64,000 nucleotides of DNA from Streptomyces sp. SID8352 (GCF_009862265.1 NZ_WWGX01000006.1:124756-188755); one strand, 5' to 3'. Shown: positions 1 to 9,268, counted from the first letter of the stretch. The notes: generated by a model not told the origin, from the sequence alone. Program-made: numbers and translations.

Positions 1-1
1 C

Positions 2-574
2 GACCGCGTCTGGAGCGGCCGCCCCAACGAACTCCTGGTCCGCGAGGTGGCGGGTCTCACCCCGGGCACCGCGCTGGACCTGGGGTGCGGCGAGGGCGCG
101 GACGCCGTCTGGCTGGCCCTTGAGGGCTGGCGCGTCACCGGCGCGGACATCTCCGCCACGGCCCTCCGGCGCGCCGCCGGACACGCCGCCGACGCCGGGG
201 TCGGCGACCGGACCGGCTGGGAGCGGCACGAACTGGGCCGCACCTTCCCCGAGGGGGTCTTCGACCTGGTGAGCGCCCAGTACCTCCAGTCCCCGGTGGA
301 GCTGGACCGGCGCGCCGTGCTGCGCGACGCGGCGCGCGCGGTCGCCCCGGGGGGCACCCTGCTCCTCGTGATGCACGCGGCCTGGCCGTCCTGGCAGACC
401 GAGCCGCCGTTCGACGCGGTCTTCCCCACCCTGGACGAGGTGCTCGCGGAGCTGGGCCTCCCCGAGGACGAGTGGACCGTCGAGGCCCGGGAGACCGTCC
501 GCCGTCCCAGCGCCGGCCCGGACGGTGTCCCGGGCCACCGCGACGACCATGTGTGGCGCCTGCGCAGGGCATGA
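2..574 (+). CDS. Class I SAM-dependent methyltransferase, 5' end cut by window
   Basis: The reading frame is open from base 2, so the gene begins outside the window; the in-frame GTG at 47 is probably internal because the residues before it (DRVWSGRPNELLVREV) look like a normal N-terminal part of this family. The SAM-binding glycine loop is seen as LDLGCGEGADAVWLA, followed by the acidic residue of strand 2 (VTGADIS) and the post-motif segment FDLVSAQYLQ. About 190 residues are present, close to a full small methyltransferase. The substrate cannot be read from the sequence. It converges on the protease gene, and the 138 bases between them hold only GC-rich repeats of a GGGGGCGCC core. Confidence 0.85.
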   Translation, partial: DRVWSGRPNELLVREVAGLTPGTALDLGCGEGADAVWLALEGWRVTGADISATALRRAAGHAADAGVGDRTGWERHELGRTFPEGVFDLVSAQYLQSPVELDRRAVLRDAARAVAPGGTLLLVMHAAWPSWQTEPPFDAVFPTLDEVLAELGLPEDEWTVEARETVRRPSAGPDGVPGHRDDHVWRLRRA

Positions 575-712
575 GCCCCGCCCCCGGTACCGCCCCTCCC
601 GCCTCGGCCGGGCCTTCCCCGTGCTCCGCTGCCGCCGTGCCCGCTCCGCCGGTACCGGCCGGGCATCGGGGGCGCCGCTCGGCCGGTCCCGCCCGGCACC
701 GGGGGCGCCCGG

Positions 713-2050
713 TCAGTCCCGGCCCTCCCGCGGCGCGTCCTCCCACGGAGCGCCCCGTCGCCCGGCGATCGCCTCGGCGGTCATCGGCCCGGCGGCCGGA
801 CCCGTGCCCGTACCCGTGGTGTCCCCGGCCGCCCCCGTCAACGCGGCCGTCCCCGTCCCGGTGGTCGTCAGCGTGAGCCCGAAGGCGTCGAGCAGCGGGT
901 TGACCGGCTGGAAGTACGTGGTCCCGCCCCGGACGCAGTCGCCCGATCCGCCCGAGGTGGTGCCCTGCGCCTGGGTGCCCGAGACGAACGGGCCGCCGGA
1001 GTCGCCGGGTTCGGCGCACACCGTCGTCCCGGTCAGCCCGTTCACGGTGCCCTCGGCGTAGCGGACGCTCACGTCCTGGTGCTCGACGGTGCCGCAGTGC
1101 CAGCCCGTGGTGGAGCCCGAGCGGCATACGGACGCGCCGACCAGCGCCTCCGCCGAGCCGGTGACCTCCACCGTGCCGCCGTTCCCGTCCCGCACCCCGG
1201 GCGTGGCGGTCCAGTCGGCGTTCACCCCCACCCACGCCATGTCCGCGCCCGGGAAGACGGACGCCCGGAAGGTGCCCTGGGCGGTGCCGTCGTACCCGGT
1301 GGTGCTCGCGCCCGGAGCGCCGCAGTGGCCGGCGGTGGCGAAGCCCGGCTCGCTCCCCCGGGTGACGGAGAAGCCGACGGAGCAGCGGGCCCGGCCGTCG
1401 ATGACGTACGGGTCGCCGCCGACGAGGTCCTTCAGCAGCCGGGGCCGCTCCGCCGAGAGTTCGACGCCCAGCTCCGCCGGGTCCACCCCGGCGGCCTCGG
1501 CGAAGGCCTCGGCCGCGGCCGTGTCGGCGGCGCGCACCACGACCCGGTTGGTCCGCACGTCCACGGACCACACCGGGGTCCGCGCGGTGTCCAGGCGGAG
1601 GGCGGCGGCGTCCAGCCTCGCCCGGACCGCCCGCAGCGGGCCGAGTCCGCGCGGCACGATCCGCGCGCGGGCGCCCTCGGCCTCGATCGCGGCCGTGTCC
1701 GCCGCGTCGGTGGTGGCGACGGTCAGCTCGGCGGAGGTGGCGCCGCTCAGCCAGGCCCCGCCGAAGCGCTCGCCCAGTGCCTCCCGCAGGCGGCCCGCGC
1801 GGACACCGGCCTCCGCCTCGTTGGCCAGCCGGGCCGTCGCCTGGTCCGGCGTCAGCCGCAGATCGCGTTCCACGGCCGCCAGCACCCCGGGAGGCGGCCG
1901 GTCGGCGCCCGCGGTCCGGGGCACGCCGGACGGGGCTCGCGGCGCGGGCGGTGACGCGGCCGAGGCGGCCGGAGGGAGCGCGGTCACGAGCAGGGCGCCG
2001 AGCGCGGCCAGGGCGGCGCGGCGGGGGCCCGCTCCAGTTCTGCCGACCAT
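713..2050 (-). CDS. Secreted S1-family serine protease with alpha-lytic-type prodomain (streptogrisin-like)
   Basis: This 445-residue protein has a signal peptide (RR at 10-11, hydrophobic core 12-25, Ala-rich cleavage region near 31), a propeptide of about 170 residues with the alpha-lytic protease pro-region pattern, and a mature trypsin-fold domain from about residue 213. The triad is visible: His242 in TAGHC, Asp270 in GADMAW, Ser351 in GDSGGP. Paired cysteines at 223/243, 309/319 and 345/372 fit the disulfides of streptogrisins. A short Thr/Gly-rich tail follows; there is no chitin-binding domain. The ATG at 2050 is chosen because AAGGAGG lies nine bases before it; an upstream extension would add no recognisable signal. 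It is expected to act outside the cell after self-processing. Confidence 0.93.
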   Translation of the reverse strand: MVGRTGAGPRRAALAALGALLVTALPPAASAASPPAPRAPSGVPRTAGADRPPPGVLAAVERDLRLTPDQATARLANEAEAGVRAGRLREALGERFGGAWLSGATSAELTVATTDAADTAAIEAEGARARIVPRGLGPLRAVRARLDAAALRLDTARTPVWSVDVRTNRVVVRAADTAAAEAFAEAAGVDPAELGVELSAERPRLLKDLVGGDPYVIDGRARCSVGFSVTRGSEPGFATAGHCGAPGASTTGYDGTAQGTFRASVFPGADMAWVGVNADWTATPGVRDGNGGTVEVTGSAEALVGASVCRSGSTTGWHCGTVEHQDVSVRYAEGTVNGLTGTTVCAEPGDSGGPFVSGTQAQGTTSGGSGDCVRGGTTYFQPVNPLLDAFGLTLTTTGTGTAALTGAAGDTTGTGTGPAAGPMTAEAIAGRRGAPWEDAPREGRD

Positions 2051-2243
2051 GCGGGGGTGCCTCCTTCGAGGGCGGTGCGGACCGGTGGGGCGCCGGTGGC
2101 CCCGGCACGCGCCGGGGAGCACCGGCGCGGCCGGTGGCGGAGCAACAGCCCTTGCCACCGGGGCGGGCGGCAATGCCCCGGACGGGTCCCTTTCGCGCGA
2201 TGGGGGACGACGGGGGCGCCAGGTGCAGTACGCCCGGGGCGGT

Positions 2244-2274
2244 CCGCCCCGGCCCGACAGCCGCGCCGGGGCGG
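2244..2274 (-). terminator. Hairpin terminator after the PhoD gene
   Basis: A perfect 9-base inverted repeat (CCGCCCCGG / CCGGGGCGG, loop 13) lies just past the phosphatase stop codon. There is no T-tract, which is common in this genus. Confidence 0.5.
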
Positions 2275-2276
2275 CC

Positions 2277-3941
2277 TCACACGGGGTTCAGCCCCGGACG
2301 GCCGGCCTCGGTGACGAAGGACGCGGCGGTGGTGACCGGGGCGCCGGGCGTGCTGACCGCGGGCACGGTGCGGAAGTCCAGGCGCGCCGCCTTCCGGTCC
2401 AGTTCGGCCCGGAGGTAGCCGCGGCGGCCGTCGTAGAACCGCAGGTGCGGGTTGGCCCGCATGTACGTGTCCCAGTTGGCCGGGCGCTCCGCCCCGTCCC
2501 GGCCGCTGGCGACGGAGGTGCAGGTGACCTCCGTGCCCACGGTCCGCGAGCCCGGGTCGTCGAAGTCCTCCTTGACGTCGAAGGCGTAGCCCACGTGGAC
2601 ATCGCCCGTCAGGATCAGCCAGTTGGCGATCCCGGCCGACCGGGCCCCCGCGACCACCCGGTCCCGCGAGGCGCGGTAGCCGTCCCAGGCGTCCATGGAG
2701 AGCGGGGCGTCGGCCCCCTCGGCGAACCGGCGCCGCGAGAAGCAGACCTGCTGGGGCATCAGGTTCCACAGCGCGGTGGAACCGCGCCAGCCGTCGAGCA
2801 GCCAGCGCTCCTGCGCGGCGCCGGTGATGGTGCGCGCGGGGTCGTCCGACTCGGGTCCAGGGGCGTGCGGCCGGTCGTCGTAGGTCTGGTCGGAGCGGTA
2901 CTGGCGGGTGTCCAGCAGGTCGAACTGGGCGAGCGAGCCCCAGTGCAGCCGCCGGTAGACGCGGGCGTCGGCGCCCTGCGGCAACTGGGCGGCGCGCATC
3001 GGCTGGTTCTCCCAGCAGGCGCGGTAGGCGGCGGCCCGCCGGAGCAGGAAGTCGGCGGGCGGCACGGCGTTCTCGGGCCGGTCGGCGGCGTAGTTGTTCT
3101 CCACCTCGTGGTCGTCCCAGGTGACCGCGAACGGGTGGGCGGCGTGGGCGGCGCGGAGGTCGGGGTCGCTCTTGTAGAGCGCGTAGCGCAGCCGGTAGTC
3201 GGCGAGCGTCACCGTCTCGCGGTCGAAGACGTCGGGCAGGGCGGTCCCGGTGTAGCGGCGCTCCCCGCCCACGGCGTTCACCGCGTACTCGTAGAGGTAG
3301 TCCCCGAGGTGGAGGACCACGTCCACGTCGTCCTCGGCGACATGCCGCAGCGCGGTGTAGTAGCCGTCCTGGTACGCCTGGCAGGAGACGGCAGCGAGCC
3401 TCAGCGAGGGGGCGGCGGAGCCCGGCGCGGGCGCGGTGCGGGTGCGGCCGGCCGGGCTCAGCCAGCCGCCGGTGCGGAAGCGGTAGTGGTAGACGGTGCC
3501 CGGTGCCAGGCCCGCCACCTCGACATGGAGGCTGTGCGCGTACTCGGGCAGGGCCTGGGCGCTGCCCCGGAACACGACACGGGCGAACCGCTCGTCGAGC
3601 GCCACCTCCCACTCCACCGTCACCCGCCGCTGCCCGAGGCCCCCGTCCGCCTCGAACGGCTCCGGCGCCAGCCGGGTCCACAGCAGCGCCGAGTCCGGCA
3701 TCGGGTCGCCGGAGGCCACCCCGAGGGTGAACGGGTCCCGGTCGATCAGGTTGGCGTCCAGCCGCCGGGGGGCCGAGGCGCCCCGGGCCGGGAGGTTGGT
3801 GGAGAAGGCCAGCGCGGCGGTGGCCGCGGCGACCGTCAGGAAGCGCCGGCGTCCCGGATGCCGGGCGGCGGCGGCGAGTACGGCGTCGTGCGGGGAGGAG
3901 GGGGGTTCGGCCGGTGCGCGGTGACGGCCCGTGGGCGCCAT
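2277..3941 (-). CDS. phoD: Alkaline phosphatase D, Tat-exported
   Basis: The 554-residue product begins with a twin-arginine signal (RRRFLTVAAATAALAF around 31-46). It is followed by the PhoD N-terminal domain (GVASGDPMPDSALLWTR) and the metallophosphatase domain, with metal and active-site motifs VSCQAYQDGYY, LHLGDYLYEY, TWDDHEVENNY and LTGDVHVGYAF. PhoD enzymes hydrolyse phosphate diesters and monoesters outside the cell using Fe/Ca. The start at 3941 is supported by GAGAGGA upstream and puts the Tat motif at a normal distance; a longer frame to 4172 exists but lacks support. No clear PHO box was recognised in the 330 bases upstream, which hold only the terminator of the neighbouring methyltransferase. 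Confidence 0.93.
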   Translation of the reverse strand: MAPTGRHRAPAEPPSSPHDAVLAAAARHPGRRRFLTVAAATAALAFSTNLPARGASAPRRLDANLIDRDPFTLGVASGDPMPDSALLWTRLAPEPFEADGGLGQRRVTVEWEVALDERFARVVFRGSAQALPEYAHSLHVEVAGLAPGTVYHYRFRTGGWLSPAGRTRTAPAPGSAAPSLRLAAVSCQAYQDGYYTALRHVAEDDVDVVLHLGDYLYEYAVNAVGGERRYTGTALPDVFDRETVTLADYRLRYALYKSDPDLRAAHAAHPFAVTWDDHEVENNYAADRPENAVPPADFLLRRAAAYRACWENQPMRAAQLPQGADARVYRRLHWGSLAQFDLLDTRQYRSDQTYDDRPHAPGPESDDPARTITGAAQERWLLDGWRGSTALWNLMPQQVCFSRRRFAEGADAPLSMDAWDGYRASRDRVVAGARSAGIANWLILTGDVHVGYAFDVKEDFDDPGSRTVGTEVTCTSVASGRDGAERPANWDTYMRANPHLRFYDGRRGYLRAELDRKAARLDFRTVPAVSTPGAPVTTAASFVTEAGRPGLNPV

Positions 3942-4219
3942 CTGGTGTCCTCTCGTGCGGGCGGAGGGAGACCGGGGGCGAGCGGCACGGGGCCTGCGGC
4001 CCGGTGCGGTCGTCCCACGCACGCCGGCACGGGTGCTGGGGGCCGCGCGCGCCGGTGTACGCCGTCCACACCCCGGGGCCGCCCTGCTCGGCGGTGCCGG
4101 TCCGTGTGACGCGGACTCCGCATGCTTAGCAGGCAATCCCCGCGAAACAGGCAGGACTTGCGGGCCGATCACACGGGAGGCGTACCTCCGTCACCGGCTC
4201 CGCCCGCACCCGGCCGTCC

Positions 4220-4265
4220 GGCGGGGGTCCCGGCGCGCGCAGCGCCGCGGGCCGGGACCCCCGCC
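4220..4265 (-). terminator. Strong hairpin terminator after methyltransferase gene
   Basis: A perfect 15-base inverted repeat (4220-4234 with 4251-4265, loop 16) starts ten bases past the methyltransferase stop and separates it from phoD. Nothing else was recognised between 3942 and 4274. Confidence 0.7.
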
Positions 4266-4274
4266 GCGCGCCCC

Positions 4275-5075
4275 CTATCCGGGCAGTGGCGCGCGGCCGA
4301 CCCGGATCTTCGACTGGCCGTGCGGGCGGCTCTCCCAGTCCTCCATGAACCGGGCGTGCAGCCCGTGCCGCCCGGCGAGGGCCAGGAGGGTCTCGGTGCG
4401 GTAGTAGAAGTCCTCGCGGAGCACCTGGTGTTCGGTGCCCTCGGTGCGGTCGAAGGTGAAGTCGAAGAACCCGGTGGGGGTGAGGACGCGGCCGACGTGC
4501 GCCAGGCACTCGTCGATGACGCCCAGCGGCGAGTGGGAGAACACGCTGTGCGCGTGGACGACGTCGAAGTGGTCGTCGGGCAGGAAGTCCAGCGTGAGGT
4601 CGCCGGTGATGGTCAGGTGGGGCAGCTTGGCCTGCAGTCCGCGCTCCGCGAGCGTCGCCTTGGCCGCGATCAGGATGTCCGGGGAGATGTCGATGCCGTA
4701 GTAGTCCCCGGCGTCGAGGTGGTCGATGAACCGCCAGCCGCCGCGCAGGTTGCCGCAGCCGATGTCGAGCATGCGGTGCCCGGGGCGCAGCCCGTGCTCC
4801 ACGAGGTAGTCGAACTGCATCCGGCCGAGCGCCAGCCAGCGGTCGTGGGTGCGGCTGCCGACCGCCGCCTCGGGGTTGCGGCGGGTGTCGGAGGCCATGA
4901 CGGCCCGGTAGTAGCCGACGTGGTCGGGGTGCCTGAGCCGCAGCCAGGCGTCCCGCCCGGCCCGGCGCACATAGGGCCCGACCCGCTCGGGGTGGCGCAG
5001 TGCGTAGCCGACCTTGTGGGTGAGCGCGGCGCGGTTGCTGCGCAGTTTGGCGGGGGACTTGGCGTCCTTGGGCAT
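4275..5075 (-). CDS. Class I SAM-dependent methyltransferase
   Basis: This 266-residue cytoplasmic protein has a basic N-terminal segment of about 90 residues before the SAM-binding motif MLDIGCGNLRGG (102-113). The motif is followed by the strand-2 acidic residue in YYGIDIS and by HFDVVHAHSVFSHS as the motif-IV region. It belongs to the broad Methyltransf_25/31 group; the HSVFSH segment resembles small-molecule or glycan methyltransferases, but no substrate can be assigned. It lies 72 bases downstream of the ABC permease on the same strand and could be read through from that operon, though it has its own ribosome site (GGAGG upstream of 5075). Its 3' end is marked by a long hairpin. Confidence 0.85.
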   Translation of the reverse strand: MPKDAKSPAKLRSNRAALTHKVGYALRHPERVGPYVRRAGRDAWLRLRHPDHVGYYRAVMASDTRRNPEAAVGSRTHDRWLALGRMQFDYLVEHGLRPGHRMLDIGCGNLRGGWRFIDHLDAGDYYGIDISPDILIAAKATLAERGLQAKLPHLTITGDLTLDFLPDDHFDVVHAHSVFSHSPLGVIDECLAHVGRVLTPTGFFDFTFDRTEGTEHQVLREDFYYRTETLLALAGRHGLHARFMEDWESRPHGQSKIRVGRAPLPG

Positions 5076-5147
5076 GGCGGATCGACCTCCGTGACGGGGG
5101 GTGGGAAGAGGGGGTGACGCGGCGGGTGGCCCGGGGCCGCGCGGGTG

Positions 5148-6104
5148 TCAGACGCGGCGGCGCAGCAGCAGGGCCGAGGCCGCGACGAGCAGGAGGGCGA
5201 GCCCGCCGAGGAGCACCGTGTCGGTCCACTGGAAGGCCCAGTAGTCGCCCGGGGGGTTGGCCCGGTAGAAGCGGGCGGTGTAGCCGTGCTCGGTCATGCA
5301 CGCGCGCAGTTCCCGGCCGGAGGGGAAGGCGCAGCTCAGTACGGAGTCGGCGCGTCCGGAGGCGGTGAGCAGGCCGTAGTCGCCGGTGGACCACTTCTCG
5401 CCCATCGGCGGCTTGGGTGCCCAGCCCTGGCTGACGTAGCGCCGGGGCGGGACCAGCAGCCGGGCATGGTGGCTCCACTGCACCAGCACCGCGGTCACGG
5501 CGGTGGCCAGCAGCGTCCACGCCATCGCGGACAGCACCCGGCGGGCCAGCAGACCGGCGAGGGTGCCCGCCGCCAGGCCGAACAGCGCGGCGGCCACGGC
5601 GCTGGGCCCCGAGCCGGTCAGGGCCGTGGCCTCGTACCAGAACACCCCGTAGCTGCGGTCGGCGGCGGGCTCCCGCCACCAGCGGAACAGCAGGACGAGA
5701 CCGCCCGAGAGGAGCGTGGTGCCCACCGCGGCGAGCGCGAACCGGGCGGTGAACCACTGCCACCGGCTCACGCCCTGGGCCAGCACCATCCGGTGGGTGC
5801 CCAGTTCGCGGTCGCGGCCCAGCAGCGGCGCGCCCCAGAACATGCCGATGAGCACGGGCAGGACCATGACGAGCGCCCCGAGCAGCTTCAGCGGTGCCAC
5901 GTCCAGGGTCAGGGGCAGCCCGTCCTCCGGGCGGGTGCAGTGCAGCGGACCCGGGGCGCAGTGGTCGTACAGGCCGCTGCGCAGGGCGTCCAGCATCGCG
6001 GAGCGGTGGTGGACGGCGAGCAGCGCGGCGGCCGCCAGGACGGCGGCGGCGCACAGCAGCAGCACCCGCTGCTGGCGCCAGGCCAGCCACAACGAGCCCT
6101 TCAC
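5148..6104 (-). CDS. ABC transporter permease (ABC-2 type)
   Basis: The 318-residue membrane protein has about six hydrophobic helices, beginning with one near residues 14-30 and ending with TVLLGGLALLLVAASALLL at the C-terminus before a short Arg tail. A large extracytoplasmic loop with cysteines (around 45-60) follows helix 1. Its start overlaps the ATPase stop by four bases (ATGA), so it is the third gene of a GntR-ATPase-permease operon. In Streptomyces such YtrA-type operons are usually induced by cell-envelope stress or peptide antibiotics. The transported substrate is unknown. Confidence 0.88.
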   Translation of the reverse strand: MKGSLWLAWRQQRVLLLCAAAVLAAAALLAVHHRSAMLDALRSGLYDHCAPGPLHCTRPEDGLPLTLDVAPLKLLGALVMVLPVLIGMFWGAPLLGRDRELGTHRMVLAQGVSRWQWFTARFALAAVGTTLLSGGLVLLFRWWREPAADRSYGVFWYEATALTGSGPSAVAAALFGLAAGTLAGLLARRVLSAMAWTLLATAVTAVLVQWSHHARLLVPPRRYVSQGWAPKPPMGEKWSTGDYGLLTASGRADSVLSCAFPSGRELRACMTEHGYTARFYRANPPGDYWAFQWTDTVLLGGLALLLVAASALLLRRRV

Positions 6105-7024
6105 GCCGCCTCCTTCGGGTCCGGGGCGCCGGTGGTGTCCGGGGTGCGGGCGGTCGCCGGGGCGCCGGCCCGCAGACGGGCCAGGAGGATGTCCTCCAGG
6201 CCGGGCCGCTCCACCCGCAGCCGGCCCCCCAGCGGACCGCGGGTCCGCACCAGCGCGGTGAGCTGCCGGCCGTGGGCGCTCCGGTGCACCACGGTGTGGC
6301 CCGCGAGCGCGGACTCGTCGTCGATGTGCCCGGTGACCAGGGCGTGGGCGTCACGGAGCGCGTCGGCGTCCTCGCTGAGCTCGATCCGGCCGTCCCGCAG
6401 CAGCACCACCCAGTCGCAGGTCTGCTCCAGGTCGGGCAGGACGTGCGAGGAGAGCACGATGCTCATCTCGCGCTCGGCCGCCTCCGTCATCAGCGTCGCC
6501 ATGATCTCCCCGTGCACCACCGGGTCGAGGTCCGCGAGCGGTTCGTCCAGCAGCAGCAGCTCGGGCCGCTTGCCGAGGGCCAGGGCGAGCGCCACCCGGG
6601 TGCGCCGGCCCGGCGACAGCTCGCCCACGCGGGCCGTCGGGGAGATGCCGCCCTCGTACGCCACCCGCTCGGCGGTGGCGGAGTCCCACGAGGGGTTCAG
6701 CCGGGCGCCCATGCGCAGGGTCCCGGCCACGGTGAGGCGGGGGTACAGGGGCTTCTCCTGGGTCAGCAGGGCGACCCGGGCACGGGCCTCCGCGGTGTCC
6801 GGGACGAGGCCCAGCGACCGTATCTCCCCGCAGGTGGGCCGCAGCAGGCCCCCGGCCAGGTGCAGCAGGGTGCTCTTGCCCGCGCCGTTGCGGCCGACCA
6901 GGGCGGCGATGCGGCCGCGGGGCACCGTGAGGGCGCAGTCCCGCAGGGCCCACTCGCCGCGCGGCCGGTACCGGAACCGCAGGTCTCCGGCGCGCAGCGC
7001 GGCGGGCTCGTCAGGCCCGGTCAT
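6101..7024 (-). CDS. ABC transporter ATP-binding protein
   Basis: The 307-residue ATPase shows Walker A GRNGAGKST (44-52), Q-loop LLTQEKP (87-92), signature LSPGRR (136-141), Walker B ELLLLDEP (155-162) and the H-loop in VLSSHVLPDLE. A C-terminal extension of about 80 residues (TGHIDDESALAGHTVVHRS) is of the kind seen in drug-export ATPases. It powers the permease encoded next. The start codon overlaps the regulator's stop (ATGA), indicating translational coupling. Confidence 0.93.
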   Translation of the reverse strand: MTGPDEPAALRAGDLRFRYRPRGEWALRDCALTVPRGRIAALVGRNGAGKSTLLHLAGGLLRPTCGEIRSLGLVPDTAEARARVALLTQEKPLYPRLTVAGTLRMGARLNPSWDSATAERVAYEGGISPTARVGELSPGRRTRVALALALGKRPELLLLDEPLADLDPVVHGEIMATLMTEAAEREMSIVLSSHVLPDLEQTCDWVVLLRDGRIELSEDADALRDAHALVTGHIDDESALAGHTVVHRSAHGRQLTALVRTRGPLGGRLRVERPGLEDILLARLRAGAPATARTPDTTGAPDPKEAA

Positions 7025-7536
7025 ATGTCCTCCTCGCGCCGCGCCGGGCGGCCCGGGTCGTGCTCGTGTCGCTCATCTCGCTGGTGCCGTTCGTCTCGTT
7101 CCTGTGTGCCGTGGTGTTCCGGCGGCCGGTGCCGCGCGTCCCCCGACCGTTCGTGCTCGTCCAGGGCCGCGGTGACCAGGGCGAGCACGTCGTCCCGGTC
7201 CAGCCCGGTCTCCCGGGCCCGGCCGATCCACCGTGCCAGTTCCGCCCGCAGCGGGGAGCCGTCCTCCGCGCCGGGCCGGGCCAGCGACCGCGTCACGAAG
7301 GTGCCGAGCCCGCGCCGGGAGCGGACCAGGCCGGCCTGCTCCAGATCGCGGTAGGCGCGGAACACGGTGTTGGGGTTGATGGCGGTGGCGGCGACGACCT
7401 CCTTGGCCGTCGGCAGCCTGTCCCCGACCTGGAGGACACCCATGCGCAGCGCCTGTTCGGTCTGCCGCACGATCTGCACATAGGCCGGGACGCCGCTCCG
7501 CCGATCGATCCGGTACTCGACCACGTCACCTTCCAT
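7021..7536 (-). CDS. GntR-family repressor, YtrA subfamily
   Basis: The product has an N-terminal winged helix (YRIDRRSGVPAYVQIVRQTEQALRM, then RLPTAKEVVAATAINPNTVFRAYRDLEQAGLV) and a short C-terminal tail rich in Glu, Arg and His, as in the YtrA group, which lacks a large ligand domain. It should repress its own operon with the ABC transporter genes. Two starts are possible: ATG at 7536 (171 residues) or GTG at 7524, which follows GGAAGG and would give MVEYRI, the commoner N-terminus. The repeated, AT-rich DNA at 7534-7565 overlaps the ATG and is the likely operator. Confidence 0.9.
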   Translation of the reverse strand: MEGDVVEYRIDRRSGVPAYVQIVRQTEQALRMGVLQVGDRLPTAKEVVAATAINPNTVFRAYRDLEQAGLVRSRRGLGTFVTRSLARPGAEDGSPLRAELARWIGRARETGLDRDDVLALVTAALDEHERSGDARHRPPEHHGTQERDERHQRDERHEHDPGRPARREEDI

Positions 7537-7565
7537 GCTTTCATTAATTCATTAGTACAAGCATG
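7534..7565 (-). promoter_or_regulatory. Likely YtrA-type operator/promoter of the ABC operon
   Basis: An AT-rich patch in GC-rich DNA contains the perfect inverted repeat CATGCTT (7534-7540) and AAGCATG (7559-7565) around 18 bases. Those 18 bases hold two direct copies of TCATTA and the small palindrome TAATGAATTA. Position at the regulator's start codon and symmetry fit autoregulation by the GntR protein. Confidence 0.55.
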
Positions 7566-7819
7566 AGGAACTGATCTTCGCCTGTCAAACGACGGCGGGG
7601 CCCGGACCGCCGGGGCCGCGCCGTCCGTCCGCCGTGCCCGGGGCCCGCCGTCCGGGGCCTGACCCGGGGGAACCCGCCGCCCGGGTCCGTCGATCGGCGC
7701 GCGGGCACCGGGAAGGCCCCTCCGCCGGCTGCCGGGGGAGGGGCGCGTGTGCTCGGGGGTGTCCGGCGGCGCCGGGGATCGTGGGCGGTTCCCGGGGCGG
7801 TCGTCGTCCCGGGGGCCGT

Positions 7820-9268
7820 TCACACCGGCATCAGCCGGGTCACCAGGGCGCCGAGCTGCCGGGCGTCACGGCACTCGTGCATCTCCACCAGCGCCGCGTA
7901 CGCCGGTGCCGCCGAGTCGCCGGTGCCCCACCGGGAGCGCGGCTCGGGGTTGAGCCAGTACACCCGCCGCGCCCGCCCCCTGATCCACCGTACGGCGGCC
8001 GTGTTGGGGTCGGTCCTGTTGGTCCGGGCGTCACCGAGCACGAACACCGTCGTGCGCGGGCCGACCGCGTCCCCGAACCGCTCGACGAACTCGCCGAGCG
8101 CGAGGCCGTAGTCACTGCTGCCGTGCCGGGAACTGAGCGTCGCCTCCGCCGCGATCCGGGCACCCAGCCCCTCCGGGCCGACGGCCCCGCGCTCCAGCAG
8201 ACCGGTCACCTCGTCGGTGCGGTTGACGAAGGCGAACACCCGCACCTTCGCGAACTGCTCGTGCAGCGCCCGCACCAGCAGCATCGTGAAGTCCGAGAAT
8301 CCCGCCACCGATCCCGACACGTCGCAGAGCAGCACCAGTTCGGGCCGCGTCGGCCGCCGCCGTCGCAGCACCGGCCGCATCGGCACCCCGCCCGTCGACA
8401 GCGAACCGCGCAGCGTGCGCCGCAGATCGACGGTTCCCCGGTGCGCCCGGCGGCGGGCCGTCAGCCGGGTGGCGAGCTTGCGGGCCAACGGCCGTACCGT
8501 GCGGCGCAGTTCATCGAGCTGCGGCCGGCCCGCCTGGAGGAAGTCGACGCGGTCGGGCGTGGGGGCCACCGCCCGGCGGGCGATCTCGCCGGGCCCCCGC
8601 CGCTCGGCCGACCGGCGCCGCGCGTCGGCCGCCACCATCCGGCGGAACTCCTCGACGCGGCGCCGGATCTCGTCCTCCAGCAGCCGGTCCGTGAACCCTC
8701 CGTCCCCGCCGCGCGCCCGGAGGTCGTCCCGGACCCGGGCGAGCAGGGTCTGCGGGCGCACCCGGTCGAGCGCCTGGTGCGACGACCAGCCGCCGACGCC
8801 CGGGGCGGCGGCACCGCCCCCGCCGCCCGTACCGCCGGTGCTCCCGGGAGCGGGCGCGCCGCCGGGCGCGCCGTGGCCGCCGAACTCCGCGACCGCCCGC
8901 GCGGCCAACTGTTCCAGCACTGCCCGGTCGTTGTCGGCGAGTGCCGCGGCGAGCCGGTCGCGCAGTGCCTCCCGGCCGCCCGGTGGCGGCTCGGTCCCGG
9001 CCGCCGGACCGCCCACCGCGCGCGGGAAGTAGAGGTCGAAGACGGGGTCGAAGACCCGCCGCTGCCCGGCGGTGTGCAGCAGCGTCGCCGCCAGCCCCTC
9101 CCGCAGCAGCTCCCGGTCCGCCATGCCCAGCTCCGCCACGGCCCGCGCCGCGTCCACGCTCTCCCCGGTGCCGATCCGGAAGCCGTGCGCGCGCAACGCC
9201 GCCACCAGGGACGTCAGCCGCCCCGCGACCTCCCCGGCCGGGTCCCCGCCGGCCGCGCCGTCGGTCAC
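7820..9268 (-). CDS. VWA domain protein, CoxE-like
   Basis: The 482-residue protein has an N-terminal helical region, a low-complexity Gly/Ala/Pro stretch near residue 150, and a C-terminal von Willebrand A domain with the metal-binding MIDAS motif DVSGS in ELVLLCDVSGSVAG, plus the later Thr and Asp positions (SSDYG and FVLGDARTN). Proteins of this type pair with MoxR-family ATPases in maturation or chaperone roles, as CoxD/CoxE do for carbon monoxide dehydrogenase. The GTG start at 9268 overlaps the ATPase stop (GTGA). No dehydrogenase or other client gene is adjacent, so the client is unknown. Confidence 0.88.
   Translation of the reverse strand: MTDGAAGGDPAGEVAGRLTSLVAALRAHGFRIGTGESVDAARAVAELGMADRELLREGLAATLLHTAGQRRVFDPVFDLYFPRAVGGPAAGTEPPPGGREALRDRLAAALADNDRAVLEQLAARAVAEFGGHGAPGGAPAPGSTGGTGGGGGAAAPGVGGWSSHQALDRVRPQTLLARVRDDLRARGGDGGFTDRLLEDEIRRRVEEFRRMVAADARRRSAERRGPGEIARRAVAPTPDRVDFLQAGRPQLDELRRTVRPLARKLATRLTARRRAHRGTVDLRRTLRGSLSTGGVPMRPVLRRRRPTRPELVLLCDVSGSVAGFSDFTMLLVRALHEQFAKVRVFAFVNRTDEVTGLLERGAVGPEGLGARIAAEATLSSRHGSSDYGLALGEFVERFGDAVGPRTTVFVLGDARTNRTDPNTAAVRWIRGRARRVYWLNPEPRSRWGTGDSAAPAYAALVEMHECRDARQLGALVTRLMPV

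Noticed and set aside
1089..4109. A 1006-residue open frame on the plus strand
   Set aside because: It is antisense to the protease and PhoD genes, has no family motif and exists because high GC removes stop codons.
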